Positions 8,347-17,947 of a stretch of 64,000 bases of DNA are shown piece by piece. Both the position numbers and the translations under genes were made by a program. Source of the stretch: an uncultured Allomuricauda sp. Lineage in GTDB: Bacteria; Bacteroidota; Bacteroidia; Flavobacteriales; Flavobacteriaceae. The notes below the pieces were generated by a model, which worked only from the letters and a program-made list of their open reading frames with translations, had not been told where the DNA came from and made no database searches. Each line of letters opens with the position of its first letter. The stretch's first letter is position 1. The DNA lies in assembly GCF_947501165.1 (NCBI RefSeq), contig NZ_CANMUU010000005.1, positions 53,369 through 117,368 of the forward strand. Reading direction: 5' to 3'.

Positions 8347-8934
8347 ATGAGACATTTTTTTAGCTTTTTGAAAAGCAAGACTTTATTGATTCAGTTGGGA
8401 CTGGCGGTAGTGGCAGTGATACTCATCGGTTTTGGAGTTTTAAGATGGTTGAAAAGTTCGACCAATCATGGTGAGTTTGTTGAAGTACCGGATTTTTCGA
8501 AAATGTCCGTATCCGATATGAGAAAGGCGGTAGAGGATTCAGGTTTACGATATCAGGTACTGGATTCTTCTAATTACAATCCAGATTATCCCCGTTTTTC
8601 TATTTTGGAACAGGACCCACCAGCTGGAAATAAAGTAAAGTCTAATCGAAAAATATATTTTACCGTAAACCCATCGGGATATAAAAAAGTAACGGTTCCA
8701 GATATCATTCAAGTAACCCAAAGAAATGCTACATCCATGTTACGGGCCGTTGGTTTAGATGTACAACGTGTTACCTATATTGATGAATTGGGTAAGGATA
8801 TGGTCTACCAAATGAAGCACAAGGGCAAGTATCTTAAGCCAGGGGACAAAATCCCAAAGACTTCCAAGATTGAGCTTATCTGCGGTAATGGAACCGTACC
8901 TGATAAAGCTCGCATTCAGGCAGACTCCCAATAA
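8347..8934 (+). CDS. membrane-anchored PASTA-domain protein
   Basis: A 195-residue protein. Residues 1-12 are cytosolic and positively charged; a transmembrane helix covers about 13-33. Two PASTA domains follow, roughly 43-110 (VEVPDFSKMSVSDM to YFTVNPSG) and 115-182 (VTVPDIIQVTQRNAT to IELICGNG). PASTA domains are associated with binding muropeptides or beta-lactams. There is no kinase or transpeptidase domain. The ATG at 8347 is chosen over an upstream frame extension that would overlap ddl. Its stop is one base before the rluD ATG, so the two are translationally coupled. Position next to ddl fits a cell-wall role. Confidence 0.85.
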   Translation: MRHFFSFLKSKTLLIQLGLAVVAVILIGFGVLRWLKSSTNHGEFVEVPDFSKMSVSDMRKAVEDSGLRYQVLDSSNYNPDYPRFSILEQDPPAGNKVKSNRKIYFTVNPSGYKKVTVPDIIQVTQRNATSMLRAVGLDVQRVTYIDELGKDMVYQMKHKGKYLKPGDKIPKTSKIELICGNGTVPDKARIQADSQ

Positions 8935-8935
8935 T

Positions 8936-9961
8936 ATGGAAAGTTCCGCAAATTCTGAGGTTAATCCAGATGAGCTTTTTGAACACTTTCGCTTCAGTGC
9001 TGCCAAAGGTCAAGAACCCCTTCGCGTGGATAAGTTTCTGATGAATTTTATTGAGAATGCAACCCGCAATAAAATCCAACAGGCTGCCAAGCAAGGTCAT
9101 ATTTGGGTGAATGATGCGGTGGTAAAGCAAAACTATAAAGTAAAGGCCGGGGACGAGGTCAAAGTACTGTTCGAACATCCTCCCTATGAGTTTTTATTGA
9201 CTCCAGAGGACATTCCCTTGGATATCGTTTATGAGGATGATACGCTTTTAGTGGTCAACAAACCCGCTGGTATGGTGGTGCATCCTGGACATGGAAATTA
9301 TTCAGGCACCTTGATAAATGCTTTGGTACATCATTTTGAAAATCTCCCAAAGAATAGCTCAAATAGGCCGGGATTGGTACACCGAATAGACAAAGATACT
9401 TCTGGACTTTTGGTAATTGCCAAAACGGAAGAGGCTATGACCCATTTGGCCAAACAGTTTTTTGAGAAAAGCAGTGAGCGTGAATATGTGGCCTTGGTCT
9501 GGGGGAATGTGGAGGAAGATGAGGGGATTGTTGAAGGAAATATTGGTAGAAATCCAAAGAACAGGTTACAGATGACAGTTTTTCCAGAGGGTGATACTGG
9601 TAAGGAAGCTGTTACGCACTATAAGGTATTGGAACGTTTTGGGTATGTAACTTTGGTGTCTTGCAAATTGGAAACGGGAAGAACGCACCAAATACGCGTT
9701 CACATGAAGTATTTGGGACATACCCTTTTCAATGATGAACGCTATGGCGGAAACAAAATCCTCAAGGGTACAACCTTTACCAAATACAAGCAATTTGTTG
9801 AAAACACCTTTAAGATATTACCAAGACAGGCCTTGCACGCTAAAACTTTGGGATTTGAACACCCAGATACAGGGGAATTCATGAAATTTGATTCAGAAAT
9901 TCCTGAAGATATGAGGAACGGGATTGAGAAATGGAGTAATTATGCCAAGCACAATAGCTAA
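8936..9961 (+). CDS. rluD: 23S rRNA pseudouridine synthase, RluD family
   Basis: A 341-residue RluA/RluD-type synthase that isomerises uridines in 23S rRNA. An S4 RNA-binding domain is at about residues 28-80 (RVDKFLMNFIENATRNKIQQ). The catalytic domain carries HRIDKDTSGLLV with catalytic D152, and GRTHQIRVHM downstream. The start MESSANSEV at 8936 is one base after the PASTA stop; an upstream in-frame ATG at 8870 would lie inside the PASTA gene. The exact target uridines are inferred from the family. Confidence 0.92.
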   Translation: MESSANSEVNPDELFEHFRFSAAKGQEPLRVDKFLMNFIENATRNKIQQAAKQGHIWVNDAVVKQNYKVKAGDEVKVLFEHPPYEFLLTPEDIPLDIVYEDDTLLVVNKPAGMVVHPGHGNYSGTLINALVHHFENLPKNSSNRPGLVHRIDKDTSGLLVIAKTEEAMTHLAKQFFEKSSEREYVALVWGNVEEDEGIVEGNIGRNPKNRLQMTVFPEGDTGKEAVTHYKVLERFGYVTLVSCKLETGRTHQIRVHMKYLGHTLFNDERYGGNKILKGTTFTKYKQFVENTFKILPRQALHAKTLGFEHPDTGEFMKFDSEIPEDMRNGIEKWSNYAKHNS

Positions 9962-10053
9962 TAAGTTTTTTCAATCTGTCCATTGTAAAACATCATCATG
10001 GGGTTCTGCTTTAAATCGACTTTCCTTCTTATTTTTACTGAAAATCACTGAAA

Positions 10054-10815
10054 ATGAAAATTGTTATCTCTCCAGCGAAATCCCTTGATTTTGAAACGGC
10101 TTTGCCCACCACAAGGTTCAGTGAGCCTCTGTTTTTGGAACAATCCACAAAATTGAACTCAGTCTTGGCCAAAAAAAAGCCTAAGGCTTTGGCAAAGCTG
10201 ATGTCCATTTCAGACAATTTAGCTGAACTGAACTGGGAACGAAACCAACAATTTTCAACGCCCTTCACCCCTGAAAACGCTAGACCTGCTGTATTTGCCT
10301 TTAATGGGGATGTATATCAAGGATTGGATGCTTACAGCATTCCCGAGGACAAACTTGATAAACTTCAAGACACGCTTCGGATTCTTTCTGGACTTTATGG
10401 CATTTTAAGACCATTGGATTTAATTCAACCCTATAGATTGGAAATGGGAACCCAATTGAAGGTGGCTCGAAAAAAGAATCTCTATGAATTTTGGAAAAAG
10501 CAGCTTACTCAACATATAAATGAAGAGCTAGAGGAAGGTGAGCTGTTTGTAAATCTGGCCAGCAACGAATATTTTGGCGCTCTGGATGAAAAGCTCCTGA
10601 AAACTGAGGTTGTTACCCCAATCTTTAAAGATTGGAAAAATGATAATCTTAAAGTCATCAGTTTCTTTGCCAAAAAAGCAAGGGGCTCCATGGTACGTTA
10701 TATTTTGGATTCTGACGCCAAAACCATGGATGATATTAAAGGATTTAACTACGATGGTTATTTGTTCAGTCAAGAACATACATTGAAACCCAATCAGCCG
10801 GTTTTTGTCCGATAA
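10054..10815 (+). CDS. yaaA: peroxide stress protein YaaA
   Basis: A 253-residue DUF328/UPF0246 protein. It starts [14 protein letters not shown], the hallmark N-terminus, and has the conserved [11 protein letters not shown] near 78-88 and [13 protein letters not shown] near 205-217. In E. coli, YaaA limits free iron and DNA damage under peroxide stress and binds DNA. It lies 92 bases after rluD. The following gene, a DNA glycosylase homologue, starts 18 bases after its stop, so the two may form a small DNA-protection operon; that link is an inference. Confidence 0.92.
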   Translation: MKIVISPAKSLDFETALPTTRFSEPLFLEQSTKLNSVLAKKKPKALAKLMSISDNLAELNWERNQQFSTPFTPENARPAVFAFNGDVYQGLDAYSIPEDKLDKLQDTLRILSGLYGILRPLDLIQPYRLEMGTQLKVARKKNLYEFWKKQLTQHINEELEEGELFVNLASNEYFGALDEKLLKTEVVTPIFKDWKNDNLKVISFFAKKARGSMVRYILDSDAKTMDDIKGFNYDGYLFSQEHTLKPNQPVFVR

Positions 10816-10832
10816 ATATATTTGAAGACCTA

Positions 10833-11513
10833 TTGTTTTTTCACTCGCATCCGTACGAACCATTTTTGTTTCCCGAAGCAGAAAAACTTATTGTTCGGAC
10901 ACTACCACCACCTAGATTTACCACAGGAGCTTTAAAAGCTGACGATGTCGATTTTTGTTATGGAAGTAGAAATGGTATGCTCTGGCCCATTTTGGACAAG
11001 ATTTTTGATTTAGGATTAAAATACGAAACTACTCATGAGGCCACTATGCAGCGAAAACAATTTTTGTTGAATCATAGAATAGCTGTTTGTGATATTGTGG
11101 ATAGTGCTGAACGGGAAAAAGTGGATGCTTCGGACTTGGGAATGCAAAATGTAAAGCTCAGAAACATTTTGGGATATCTTCAAGAATACCAGAATATAGA
11201 CACAGTATTATTTATGGGTGGAAACAGCAAGAATGGTCCTGAGTATTTTTTCAGAAAACTGATAAAAGCACAAAACATTCATTTAGAAGTTGTTTCTTCC
11301 CAAGTACCTAGAATACATGAATTTAAATTACCTGAAGAAGGGAGAATAGTCAAAACCGTTTCCTTTACGGCTCCATCAGGTGCCGCCAATAGAGCTGTGG
11401 GAAGTCTTCAAAAATTCAAGGACAAAAAACAAGAAAACCCTCAATACACCACATTAGATTTTCGAGTAGATCAATATCGTCCATTCTTCATGGGGACTTC
11501 CAATTTAAGCTAA
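10833..11513 (+). CDS. uracil-DNA glycosylase superfamily protein
   Basis: A 226-residue protein with features of the UDG fold, closest by pattern to the hypoxanthine/uracil glycosylase branch. These are TLPPPRF near residue 24, YGSRNGMLWPILDKIF near 44-59 (the YG..N.FWPIL motif), HRIAVCDIVDS near 81-91, and TAPSGAANRA near 179-188, the expected active-site loop of the PS..N type. Such enzymes remove deaminated bases from DNA. The start is TTG at 10833, aligning with the family start (MFxHxHPY). The ATP-free, single-domain reaction is assumed from the family; the exact base is not. Confidence 0.75.
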   Translation: MFFHSHPYEPFLFPEAEKLIVRTLPPPRFTTGALKADDVDFCYGSRNGMLWPILDKIFDLGLKYETTHEATMQRKQFLLNHRIAVCDIVDSAEREKVDASDLGMQNVKLRNILGYLQEYQNIDTVLFMGGNSKNGPEYFFRKLIKAQNIHLEVVSSQVPRIHEFKLPEEGRIVKTVSFTAPSGAANRAVGSLQKFKDKKQENPQYTTLDFRVDQYRPFFMGTSNLS

Positions 11514-11631
11514 AATCCTTTTTTACTTGTTATTTTTTGTTTCTCTAGCTTAACAAATTGTTATTTGAGAAAACAAAATGTGGTAATCTGTCTTTTATCC
11601 CGATATTTAAAGATTCAAAGCTGCTTATATC

Positions 11632-14196
11632 ATGTCACTACATACCAACACACATCAAGTTCAAAGACTTAAGGAGTTCAAGAAGTCCGTGGTCAACAAG
11701 TTTACCATTTACAATAGCCTTTTCTTGAGCTTACCATATCGCAATATTGAAAATGTAGGGATTTTAATTCCCATACTTTTTGATCAATGTGTAAAGGGGT
11801 TGAATGCTGGCAAAAAACCTCAGGAAATACTTGACAATTTCTTTGACAACTTCACGGATATTGATTCCGAACGCAAAAGATTGGATTTTATGTTCAACAT
11901 TATCCAATATGTGGAAAGACAGGTGGTTTTATATGATAGTGTTGAAGATTCTGCTTTTCCAAAGCTTCAAAAGTATACCAATTCACTCTCCATAAAGGAC
12001 TATTTTAAATTGGTGGACCAGGACAAGAGTTGGGACAAGATTTCCAAAAAACTATCTACGTTCAGCGCTCGTATTGTACTAACCGCTCATCCTACGCAGT
12101 TTTATACTCCTGCGGTACTTGACATTATTTCGGAGCTTGGGCAATTAATTCAGGAAAACAAGGTCAACGACATTGATGTCACGTTACAGCAATTGGGTCT
12201 GACGTCTTTGGTGAATGCAAAGAAACCAACTCCACTGGATGAGGCGAAAAATATTATCCATATACTTCGCCATACATATTATGACGCGGTAGGAGAATTG
12301 TTTTCCTATGTGAAACGCAACGTTCGAAATAAGGATTTTTCCAATTTCGATATCATTAAATTAGGTTTCTGGCCTGGCGGAGATCGTGATGGTAATCCTT
12401 TTGTCACCGCTAAAATCACCAATCAGGTCGCAGACGAGTTACGCACAACTTTGATGAAGTGTTACTACAATGAGTTGAAGGTCATTCGTAAAAAACTCAC
12501 TTTTAAATCATTGCAAAATGAGTTGAGTACGCTAAGCGATTCATTGTACCAAGCGATGTTCAATGTGGACTATATAATAAGTTATGAGGAGATTTTGGGA
12601 AAACTTATCGAAATCCGAGAAACACTTGTAAAAGACTATCACGGTCTTTATTTGGGAGAATTGGATGGTTTAATCAATAAGGTTCAGATTTTTAAATCTC
12701 ACTTTGCTTCGCTTGATATTCGCCAGGACCATAGTAAGCATTATTTAGCTGTTGAAACCATTCTCAAAGAAGAAGGGGCAATCAAAGAAAGTTTGGACGA
12801 ACTTTCAGAAAAGCAATTGATAGATTGGTTGCTGAAAAAAAATCCAAAGATTACTCCTCAAAAATACAAGGAAGAAATTGTCAAAGACACTATTGCCAAT
12901 ATCAAACAATTAAAGGATATTCAGACCAAAAATGGGGAGGAAGGCTGTAACCGCTATATCATAAGCAACTCCGAAGATATCTTTTCGGTACTTTTTGTTT
13001 TTGGATTGTTCCGCTGGTGTGGATGGGATGCCAAAGAAATTACATTTGATATCATTCCACTATTTGAGACCATGAAAGGAATGGAAGCTTCAGAAAGTGT
13101 AATGCAAACCCTTTTTGATACCAAAATGTATCGTGACCATCTTATAAAAAGAAAAGATACCCATACCATTATGTTGGGCTTTTCGGACGGTACCAAAGAT
13201 GGGGGATATCTTAAAGCCAACTGGTCCATATTAAAAACGAAAGAGACCTTGAGCAAGGTTTGTAAAAAGAACGGTATCAAGGCTCTGTTTTTTGACGGTA
13301 GGGGAGGCCCGCCTGCGCGTGGTGGTGGTAAAACCCATAGATTTTATGCTGCCCAAACCAAAGATGTAGCCAATCATGGAATTCAATTGACCATTCAAGG
13401 ACAAACCATTACCAGTACCTATGGTACCAAGGACCAGTTTATCCATAATGCCGAACAATTGTTGACCGCTGGCCTGAGCAACAATCTTTTTGGGAAAGAG
13501 ATTGGGATAAGCTCGGAACAGCGAAAATTGATTGAAGAGCTTTCAGAATTGAGTTTTGCCAAATACGATGCTTTAAAACAGCATGAAAAGTTTATTTCTT
13601 ATTTGGAGAACAGAAGCACATTGAAATACTACTCCAATGCCAATATAGGAAGTCGGCCAGGGAAAAGAGGGAACAAAAAACAACTGACTTTGTCCGACTT
13701 AAGGGCTATATCCTTTGTAGGTTCATGGAGCCAGTTGAAACAAAACGTACCAGGATACTTTGGTTTGGGAACCGCAATTCAGAAATTTAAAGACGAGGGT
13801 CGTTTAAATGACGTAAAAAAACTATACAAGGAAGTTCCTTTTTTCCGTGCACTGATGCACAACAGTATGATGTCTCTGGCTAAGACCAATTTCAATTTGA
13901 CCAGTTATATGAAGGAAGATGCGGAATATGGTGAATTCTGGAATATCCTGTATTCTGAATATCAACTTTCAAACAAAATGCTGCTTCAGATTTCGGGATC
14001 TAAAATCTTGATGGAAGATGAAGCTATTTCGCGGGAGTCTGTGAATATTCGTGAAAGCATTGTATTACCCTTGTTGGTTATTCAACAAAACGCCTTGTAC
14101 CATATTTCACAGGATTCTGAATTTAAGGAACTCTACGAAAAAATTGTGACTCGTTCGCTTTATGGTAATATTAATGCAAGCCGGAATTCGGCATAG
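11632..14196 (+). CDS. ppc: phosphoenolpyruvate carboxylase
   Basis: An 854-residue anaplerotic enzyme carboxylating PEP to oxaloacetate with bicarbonate. The first catalytic motif VLTAHPTQ has the essential His at 153. FWPGGDRDGNPF is near 243-254, and the glycine-rich FFDGRGGPPARGGGKTHRF loop with the catalytic arginines is near 552-570. The length is slightly below the common 880-930. The N-terminus is short and lacks the plant phosphorylation serine. It has a 118-base gap upstream and meets the next gene tail to tail 14 bases downstream. Confidence 0.95.
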   Translation: MSLHTNTHQVQRLKEFKKSVVNKFTIYNSLFLSLPYRNIENVGILIPILFDQCVKGLNAGKKPQEILDNFFDNFTDIDSERKRLDFMFNIIQYVERQVVLYDSVEDSAFPKLQKYTNSLSIKDYFKLVDQDKSWDKISKKLSTFSARIVLTAHPTQFYTPAVLDIISELGQLIQENKVNDIDVTLQQLGLTSLVNAKKPTPLDEAKNIIHILRHTYYDAVGELFSYVKRNVRNKDFSNFDIIKLGFWPGGDRDGNPFVTAKITNQVADELRTTLMKCYYNELKVIRKKLTFKSLQNELSTLSDSLYQAMFNVDYIISYEEILGKLIEIRETLVKDYHGLYLGELDGLINKVQIFKSHFASLDIRQDHSKHYLAVETILKEEGAIKESLDELSEKQLIDWLLKKNPKITPQKYKEEIVKDTIANIKQLKDIQTKNGEEGCNRYIISNSEDIFSVLFVFGLFRWCGWDAKEITFDIIPLFETMKGMEASESVMQTLFDTKMYRDHLIKRKDTHTIMLGFSDGTKDGGYLKANWSILKTKETLSKVCKKNGIKALFFDGRGGPPARGGGKTHRFYAAQTKDVANHGIQLTIQGQTITSTYGTKDQFIHNAEQLLTAGLSNNLFGKEIGISSEQRKLIEELSELSFAKYDALKQHEKFISYLENRSTLKYYSNANIGSRPGKRGNKKQLTLSDLRAISFVGSWSQLKQNVPGYFGLGTAIQKFKDEGRLNDVKKLYKEVPFFRALMHNSMMSLAKTNFNLTSYMKEDAEYGEFWNILYSEYQLSNKMLLQISGSKILMEDEAISRESVNIRESIVLPLLVIQQNALYHISQDSEFKELYEKIVTRSLYGNINASRNSA

Positions 14197-14210
14197 TAAT
14201 TAGGGCCTTT

Positions 14211-15719
14211 TTACGGTCGACTTAAGTCACTAGATAAAATCGTATAAAACACCTGAATACCATAGGCCAATTGCCCAATTTTCAGATTTTCATTGGGACT
14301 ATGTTGATTATTATCGGAGTTTACCATGGGCACAACAAAGGCCGGAATTTTTAATTCATTGATAAAAGGGGCAATGGGAACGGTACCTCCCATAATTCGA
14401 ATTTGAACAACTTCTTCGTCAAAAGCTGTTTTTAGTGTATTTGCCAAAAAATTGCCATAAGGGTTATCCAAATTGGTTCGGAAGGCATCGGTTACAGTCC
14501 CTTCCTTTATGGTAATTATTTTGTCATGGGACATACGTTCTTCTTTGCTTGGAATTTTGTCCATCACATAAAAACCTTGCTTTTTGATGTGGTCTTTGAC
14601 TAGCTTCTTTAAGCGATTTCCATCCGTTTCAGGTACCAACCGTAAATCCAGTTCCGCAGTAGCACTTTTTGGAACAATGGTTCTTGCTTCGTCTCCTATC
14701 CAGCCCGAGCCCATCCCTCGAATGTTCAAGCTTGGGTACTGCAGAGATTCTTGATAAAATGAACCTACTTTTTCTGCTGTTTTAAATTGTAGTTTTTCAG
14801 AAATCGCTCTGGCATCATCTGGAACACTTTTTAAAATAGACTTCGTGTTTTCGTCTATGGAGATGCCATCATAATATCCTGGAATCAAAACTCTACCTTC
14901 GCCGTCTTTCATTGTTGCTAACAATTGGGCCAATTGAAAACCTGGATTTGGGGCATAATTACCATAATGTCCGCTATGTTGAGGTTTGTAAGGGCCATGC
15001 GTGGTTAGTGTCAACGAAGTAATTCCTCTACATCCAAATATTAGTGTAGGTTTCCCCGATGGGTGCATGGGGCCATCGTTAATTATTAGAAAGTCCGCTT
15101 CCAACAGTTCACGATACTGTTTTACTGCTTTTGGCAATGGTTTGCTACCTCTTTCCTCTTCGCCATCCAAAATGACCTTAATATTAAAAGGCATTTCACT
15201 TCCGTTCTCTTTCAAAAGGTCCATTGCATGAAGAAACATTACAATTGGCCCTTTATCATCCGCGGTTGCCCTGCCGAACAAGCGCCAATCATAATTGATA
15301 TCGTCTTCGAGTTCCTCAAATGGAATGGTTTCAAAACCTCCATCTGTAGGCTTTTTCAACACAGTTTTATAAGGACTGGGCTGGTCCCACTTGCTGGGGT
15401 CTACGGATTGCCCATCAAAATGCATATAAACAAGAACGGTTGGTTTAGCGTCATCCAAAGGAAGCGATGCAAAAAATAAGGGATGGTTGTCGGTGTCCAA
15501 CTCGGTGGTATTGAATCCTCTCTCGCCAAATTGTTTCTTTAACCAAAACAAGTTGTCTTGAATGTCACTTGCATTTAGTGCATCACTAGGTATTGCTACA
15601 AAGTCCCTTAAATCCTTAATGGCAGAAGCCACACTGGATTTTATGGTAATACTATCCAAGTTTTGGCTGTAAGCTGATGCTACAATCAATAAAAAAAGGA
15701 GAAAGAAGTTGCGTTTCAT
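14211..15719 (-). CDS. exported M20-family dipeptidase
   Basis: A 502-residue metallopeptidase with a signal peptide ending near SAYSQ (residues 15-19). M20 features: first metal His in VLVYMHFDGQSVDPSKW; bridging Asp in GRATADDKGPIVMFL; catalytic Glu pair in LDGEEERGS; and a C-terminal metal His in SDNNQHSPNENLK. The family hydrolyses dipeptides, such as CNDP-like or beta-Ala dipeptidases. Export suggests periplasmic peptide scavenging. It is divergent from the histidine kinase, with 58 bases between. Confidence 0.9.
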   Translation of the reverse strand: MKRNFFLLFLLIVASAYSQNLDSITIKSSVASAIKDLRDFVAIPSDALNASDIQDNLFWLKKQFGERGFNTTELDTDNHPLFFASLPLDDAKPTVLVYMHFDGQSVDPSKWDQPSPYKTVLKKPTDGGFETIPFEELEDDINYDWRLFGRATADDKGPIVMFLHAMDLLKENGSEMPFNIKVILDGEEERGSKPLPKAVKQYRELLEADFLIINDGPMHPSGKPTLIFGCRGITSLTLTTHGPYKPQHSGHYGNYAPNPGFQLAQLLATMKDGEGRVLIPGYYDGISIDENTKSILKSVPDDARAISEKLQFKTAEKVGSFYQESLQYPSLNIRGMGSGWIGDEARTIVPKSATAELDLRLVPETDGNRLKKLVKDHIKKQGFYVMDKIPSKEERMSHDKIITIKEGTVTDAFRTNLDNPYGNFLANTLKTAFDEEVVQIRIMGGTVPIAPFINELKIPAFVVPMVNSDNNQHSPNENLKIGQLAYGIQVFYTILSSDLSRP

Positions 15720-15777
15720 CTAAAAATATGTCAAAAAAGTAAGAAAATACATCGAAAATCGTTCAGGTATCAATATT

Positions 15778-17100
15778 GTGTCAATTTTGGAAACTACATT
15801 GAGTACGTTTTATAAAGATAAACAAGTGCTTGTTGCTATTAACCGCAACAGCATAATTTTTCATGTCCTCATTATTTTGGTGTTGGCTGGATTGGCCACC
15901 AATTTTTTTACCGAATATCAGTTGGGGGGACTGAATAAGTATGCTGTAAAACACCTCGTGGTTTTTTCCATTATCCTGATTTCTTCAGTCACTTGGAAAC
16001 TCAAATGGATGACAACCAGCTTGTTGTTCATCATTATGGTGTACATTAATATCCTTTCCTCTACAATTTATTTGCCCTTTAGGCTGGAAGATGCCAATCT
16101 GAATTTTGAAGCTTATTTCTCCAGAGTCGAGATGATTGTGTTTGTAATGGGTCTTTTGTTGGCGGTATTTGAAAAACCTTGGCATCAATTTGTTGTGATT
16201 GGCTATAACACTGCATTTATTATAGCTTGCGCAATGCTTTATCCCGAATTGCCTCTTGGAAAATACATTCTGGCTTTTATTATGATTTCTTCGGTAGGCG
16301 CGGTAAGCTTTTTTATTTTTAATCGGGTTATTCGTTTACAGAACGAACTTCAGGAACAACATCAAGTGGTCAGTGTTCAAAATGAGGAATTGATGGAACT
16401 TACTACGTTTCGTAAGGATATTATGAAAATAATTGCACATGATTTGAGGACACCAATCCATCAAATTTCGATGTTGACGACCATCACCCGTAATTCAAAA
16501 TCCAAATCGGATAGAAACGAGTACCTGGGTTTACTTCAACAATCAATTGATAAGACCTATGGGATGTTGGATAATCTTTTGAATTGGGCCATGCAAAATG
16601 ATGAAACCCTTAAATCGTATATGGACATTAACCTATATGAACTTGTTGAGGGCATAAAGAATCAGTATTCGCAGAATTTAAGTGAAAAGAATCTGAGTTT
16701 GGTGAACGCGGTTGACAAAGAATTCAATTTATTTTATTCCAAAGAGGTTTTCCAAACGGTGATTCGAAATTTGCTTACAAATGCCATAAAGTTTTCACCC
16801 CAAAACCAACGTATTTTGGTGGATAACATAGAAAATGAAAACCATTTCAGCCTACGAGTGCATAACATGGCTGAACAAGTGGATGAAGAAAAACTTGGAA
16901 AAATAAATACGGGGCAAATAGTAACAAGTTCTCTAGGCACGAACCAGGAGAAAGGGTCCGGCAAAGGGCTTTTCATATGCAAGAGGATGCTTAAGAAAAA
17001 CAATGGAGGATTAAAGCTTTCTAAAAGCCAAAAAGGAGTGACCGCTGAAATCCAGATTTATAAATCCATTCCCTTAGAGCATAACTTAGGTCTAGCCTAG
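15778..17100 (+). CDS. orphan membrane-bound histidine kinase with degenerate G1 box
   Basis: A 440-residue kinase with about six transmembrane helices (roughly 27-43, 58-73, 78-95, 119-131, 137-154, 162-181), a coiled linker to 210, and a HisKA domain with H221 (IIAHDLRTPIHQI). The ATPase domain keeps an N-box (NLLTNAIKFS, 331-340) and a G2-like GSGKGLFICK (393-402). Where DxGxG is expected it reads VHNMAEQVDEEK, so the ATP-adenine-binding Asp and Gly are missing. No receiver gene is adjacent. The start is GTG at 15778. Its stop overlaps the end of trpA by 4 bases, tail to tail. It may be weakly active or act as a phosphatase or sensor only. Confidence 0.82.
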   Translation: MSILETTLSTFYKDKQVLVAINRNSIIFHVLIILVLAGLATNFFTEYQLGGLNKYAVKHLVVFSIILISSVTWKLKWMTTSLLFIIMVYINILSSTIYLPFRLEDANLNFEAYFSRVEMIVFVMGLLLAVFEKPWHQFVVIGYNTAFIIACAMLYPELPLGKYILAFIMISSVGAVSFFIFNRVIRLQNELQEQHQVVSVQNEELMELTTFRKDIMKIIAHDLRTPIHQISMLTTITRNSKSKSDRNEYLGLLQQSIDKTYGMLDNLLNWAMQNDETLKSYMDINLYELVEGIKNQYSQNLSEKNLSLVNAVDKEFNLFYSKEVFQTVIRNLLTNAIKFSPQNQRILVDNIENENHFSLRVHNMAEQVDEEKLGKINTGQIVTSSLGTNQEKGSGKGLFICKRMLKKNNGGLKLSKSQKGVTAEIQIYKSIPLEHNLGLA

Positions 17101-17867
17101 TTTCGAATACCCTCTACAAATCCTTGAATTTCGCTTGTTCCATTTTGGGTTAGATGTTTAATGAATGCCGATCCAATGATAGCTCCTTTTGCCTTCTCCG
17201 TTGCTGCTTGAAAAGTTTTTGAATTACTTATTCCAAAGCCAACAATCTGCGGATTTTTAAGGTTTAATGAGGCGATTCGGTCAAAATAGGCTTTTTGTTC
17301 ATCTCCGAAACCTGATTTTGCTCCAGTGGTACTGGCCGAACTTACCATATAAATGAATCCATCTGAAGCATTATCTATGGCCCGAATTCGTTCCTCACCG
17401 GTTTGCGGCGTGATTAAGAAGACATTGATTAACCCATATTTTTTATAAATGGCTTCATATTCTTCTTGATAGACATCCAACGGGAGGTCTGGCATGATAA
17501 TGCCATCAATACCGATTTCATGACATTTTTTACAGAACGCCTCAACACCATATTGAAGCATTGGGTTGAAATACCCCATAACAATCAAAGGAATATTTAC
17601 GGTCTTCCGAATATCTTTTAATTGTTCAAAGAGCAGTTCGGTATGCATGCCATTATGAAGTGCGGCTGTGGAGCTTTCCTGAATAGTTGGTCCATCTGCT
17701 AGAGGATCGCTGAAAGGGAGTCCAACCTCAATCATGTCTACACCAGACTCTTCAAGCGATTCAATAATGGAAACTGTATCGTTTATGTCTGGGTATCCAG
17801 CTGTAAAATATATGGAAAGGAGTTTTTTGTCCTCGTTTAGTTTTTCTTGAATTCTGTTTTTTTTCAT
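17097..17867 (-). CDS. trpA: tryptophan synthase alpha chain
   Basis: A 256-residue TIM-barrel lyase that cleaves indole-3-glycerol phosphate to indole and G3P; indole is channelled to TrpB. The catalytic pair is E47 (MIEVGLPFSDP) and D58 (PLADGP). The phosphate loop FGISNSKTF and GSAFIKHL are near the C-terminus. It is the last gene of the trp operon and is separated from trpB by a palindromic repeat. Confidence 0.97.
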   Translation of the reverse strand: MKKNRIQEKLNEDKKLLSIYFTAGYPDINDTVSIIESLEESGVDMIEVGLPFSDPLADGPTIQESSTAALHNGMHTELLFEQLKDIRKTVNIPLIVMGYFNPMLQYGVEAFCKKCHEIGIDGIIMPDLPLDVYQEEYEAIYKKYGLINVFLITPQTGEERIRAIDNASDGFIYMVSSASTTGAKSGFGDEQKAYFDRIASLNLKNPQIVGFGISNSKTFQAATEKAKGAIIGSAFIKHLTQNGTSEIQGFVEGIRN

Positions 17868-17878
17868 AGTGTTGTTTT

Positions 17879-17945
17879 GTCATTCCGAAATGAGTAAAAC
17901 AATCGAGGAATCTCATAAAGATTTCTCACATTCGTTCGAAATGAC
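17879..17945 (-). repeat. palindromic interspersed repeat between trpB and trpA
   Basis: A 67-base element whose ends are inverted copies: GTCATTCCGAA on the plus strand and GTCATTTCGAA read from the other end. It starts 2 bases after the trpB stop on the minus strand. Its ends and inner arms (GAGGAATCTC, TTTCTCACATTCG) match the elements at 19803-19876 and 20684-20751. It has no coding capacity. It is a non-autonomous repeat; its mobiliser is not in this window. Confidence 0.8.
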
Positions 17946-17947
17946 CT

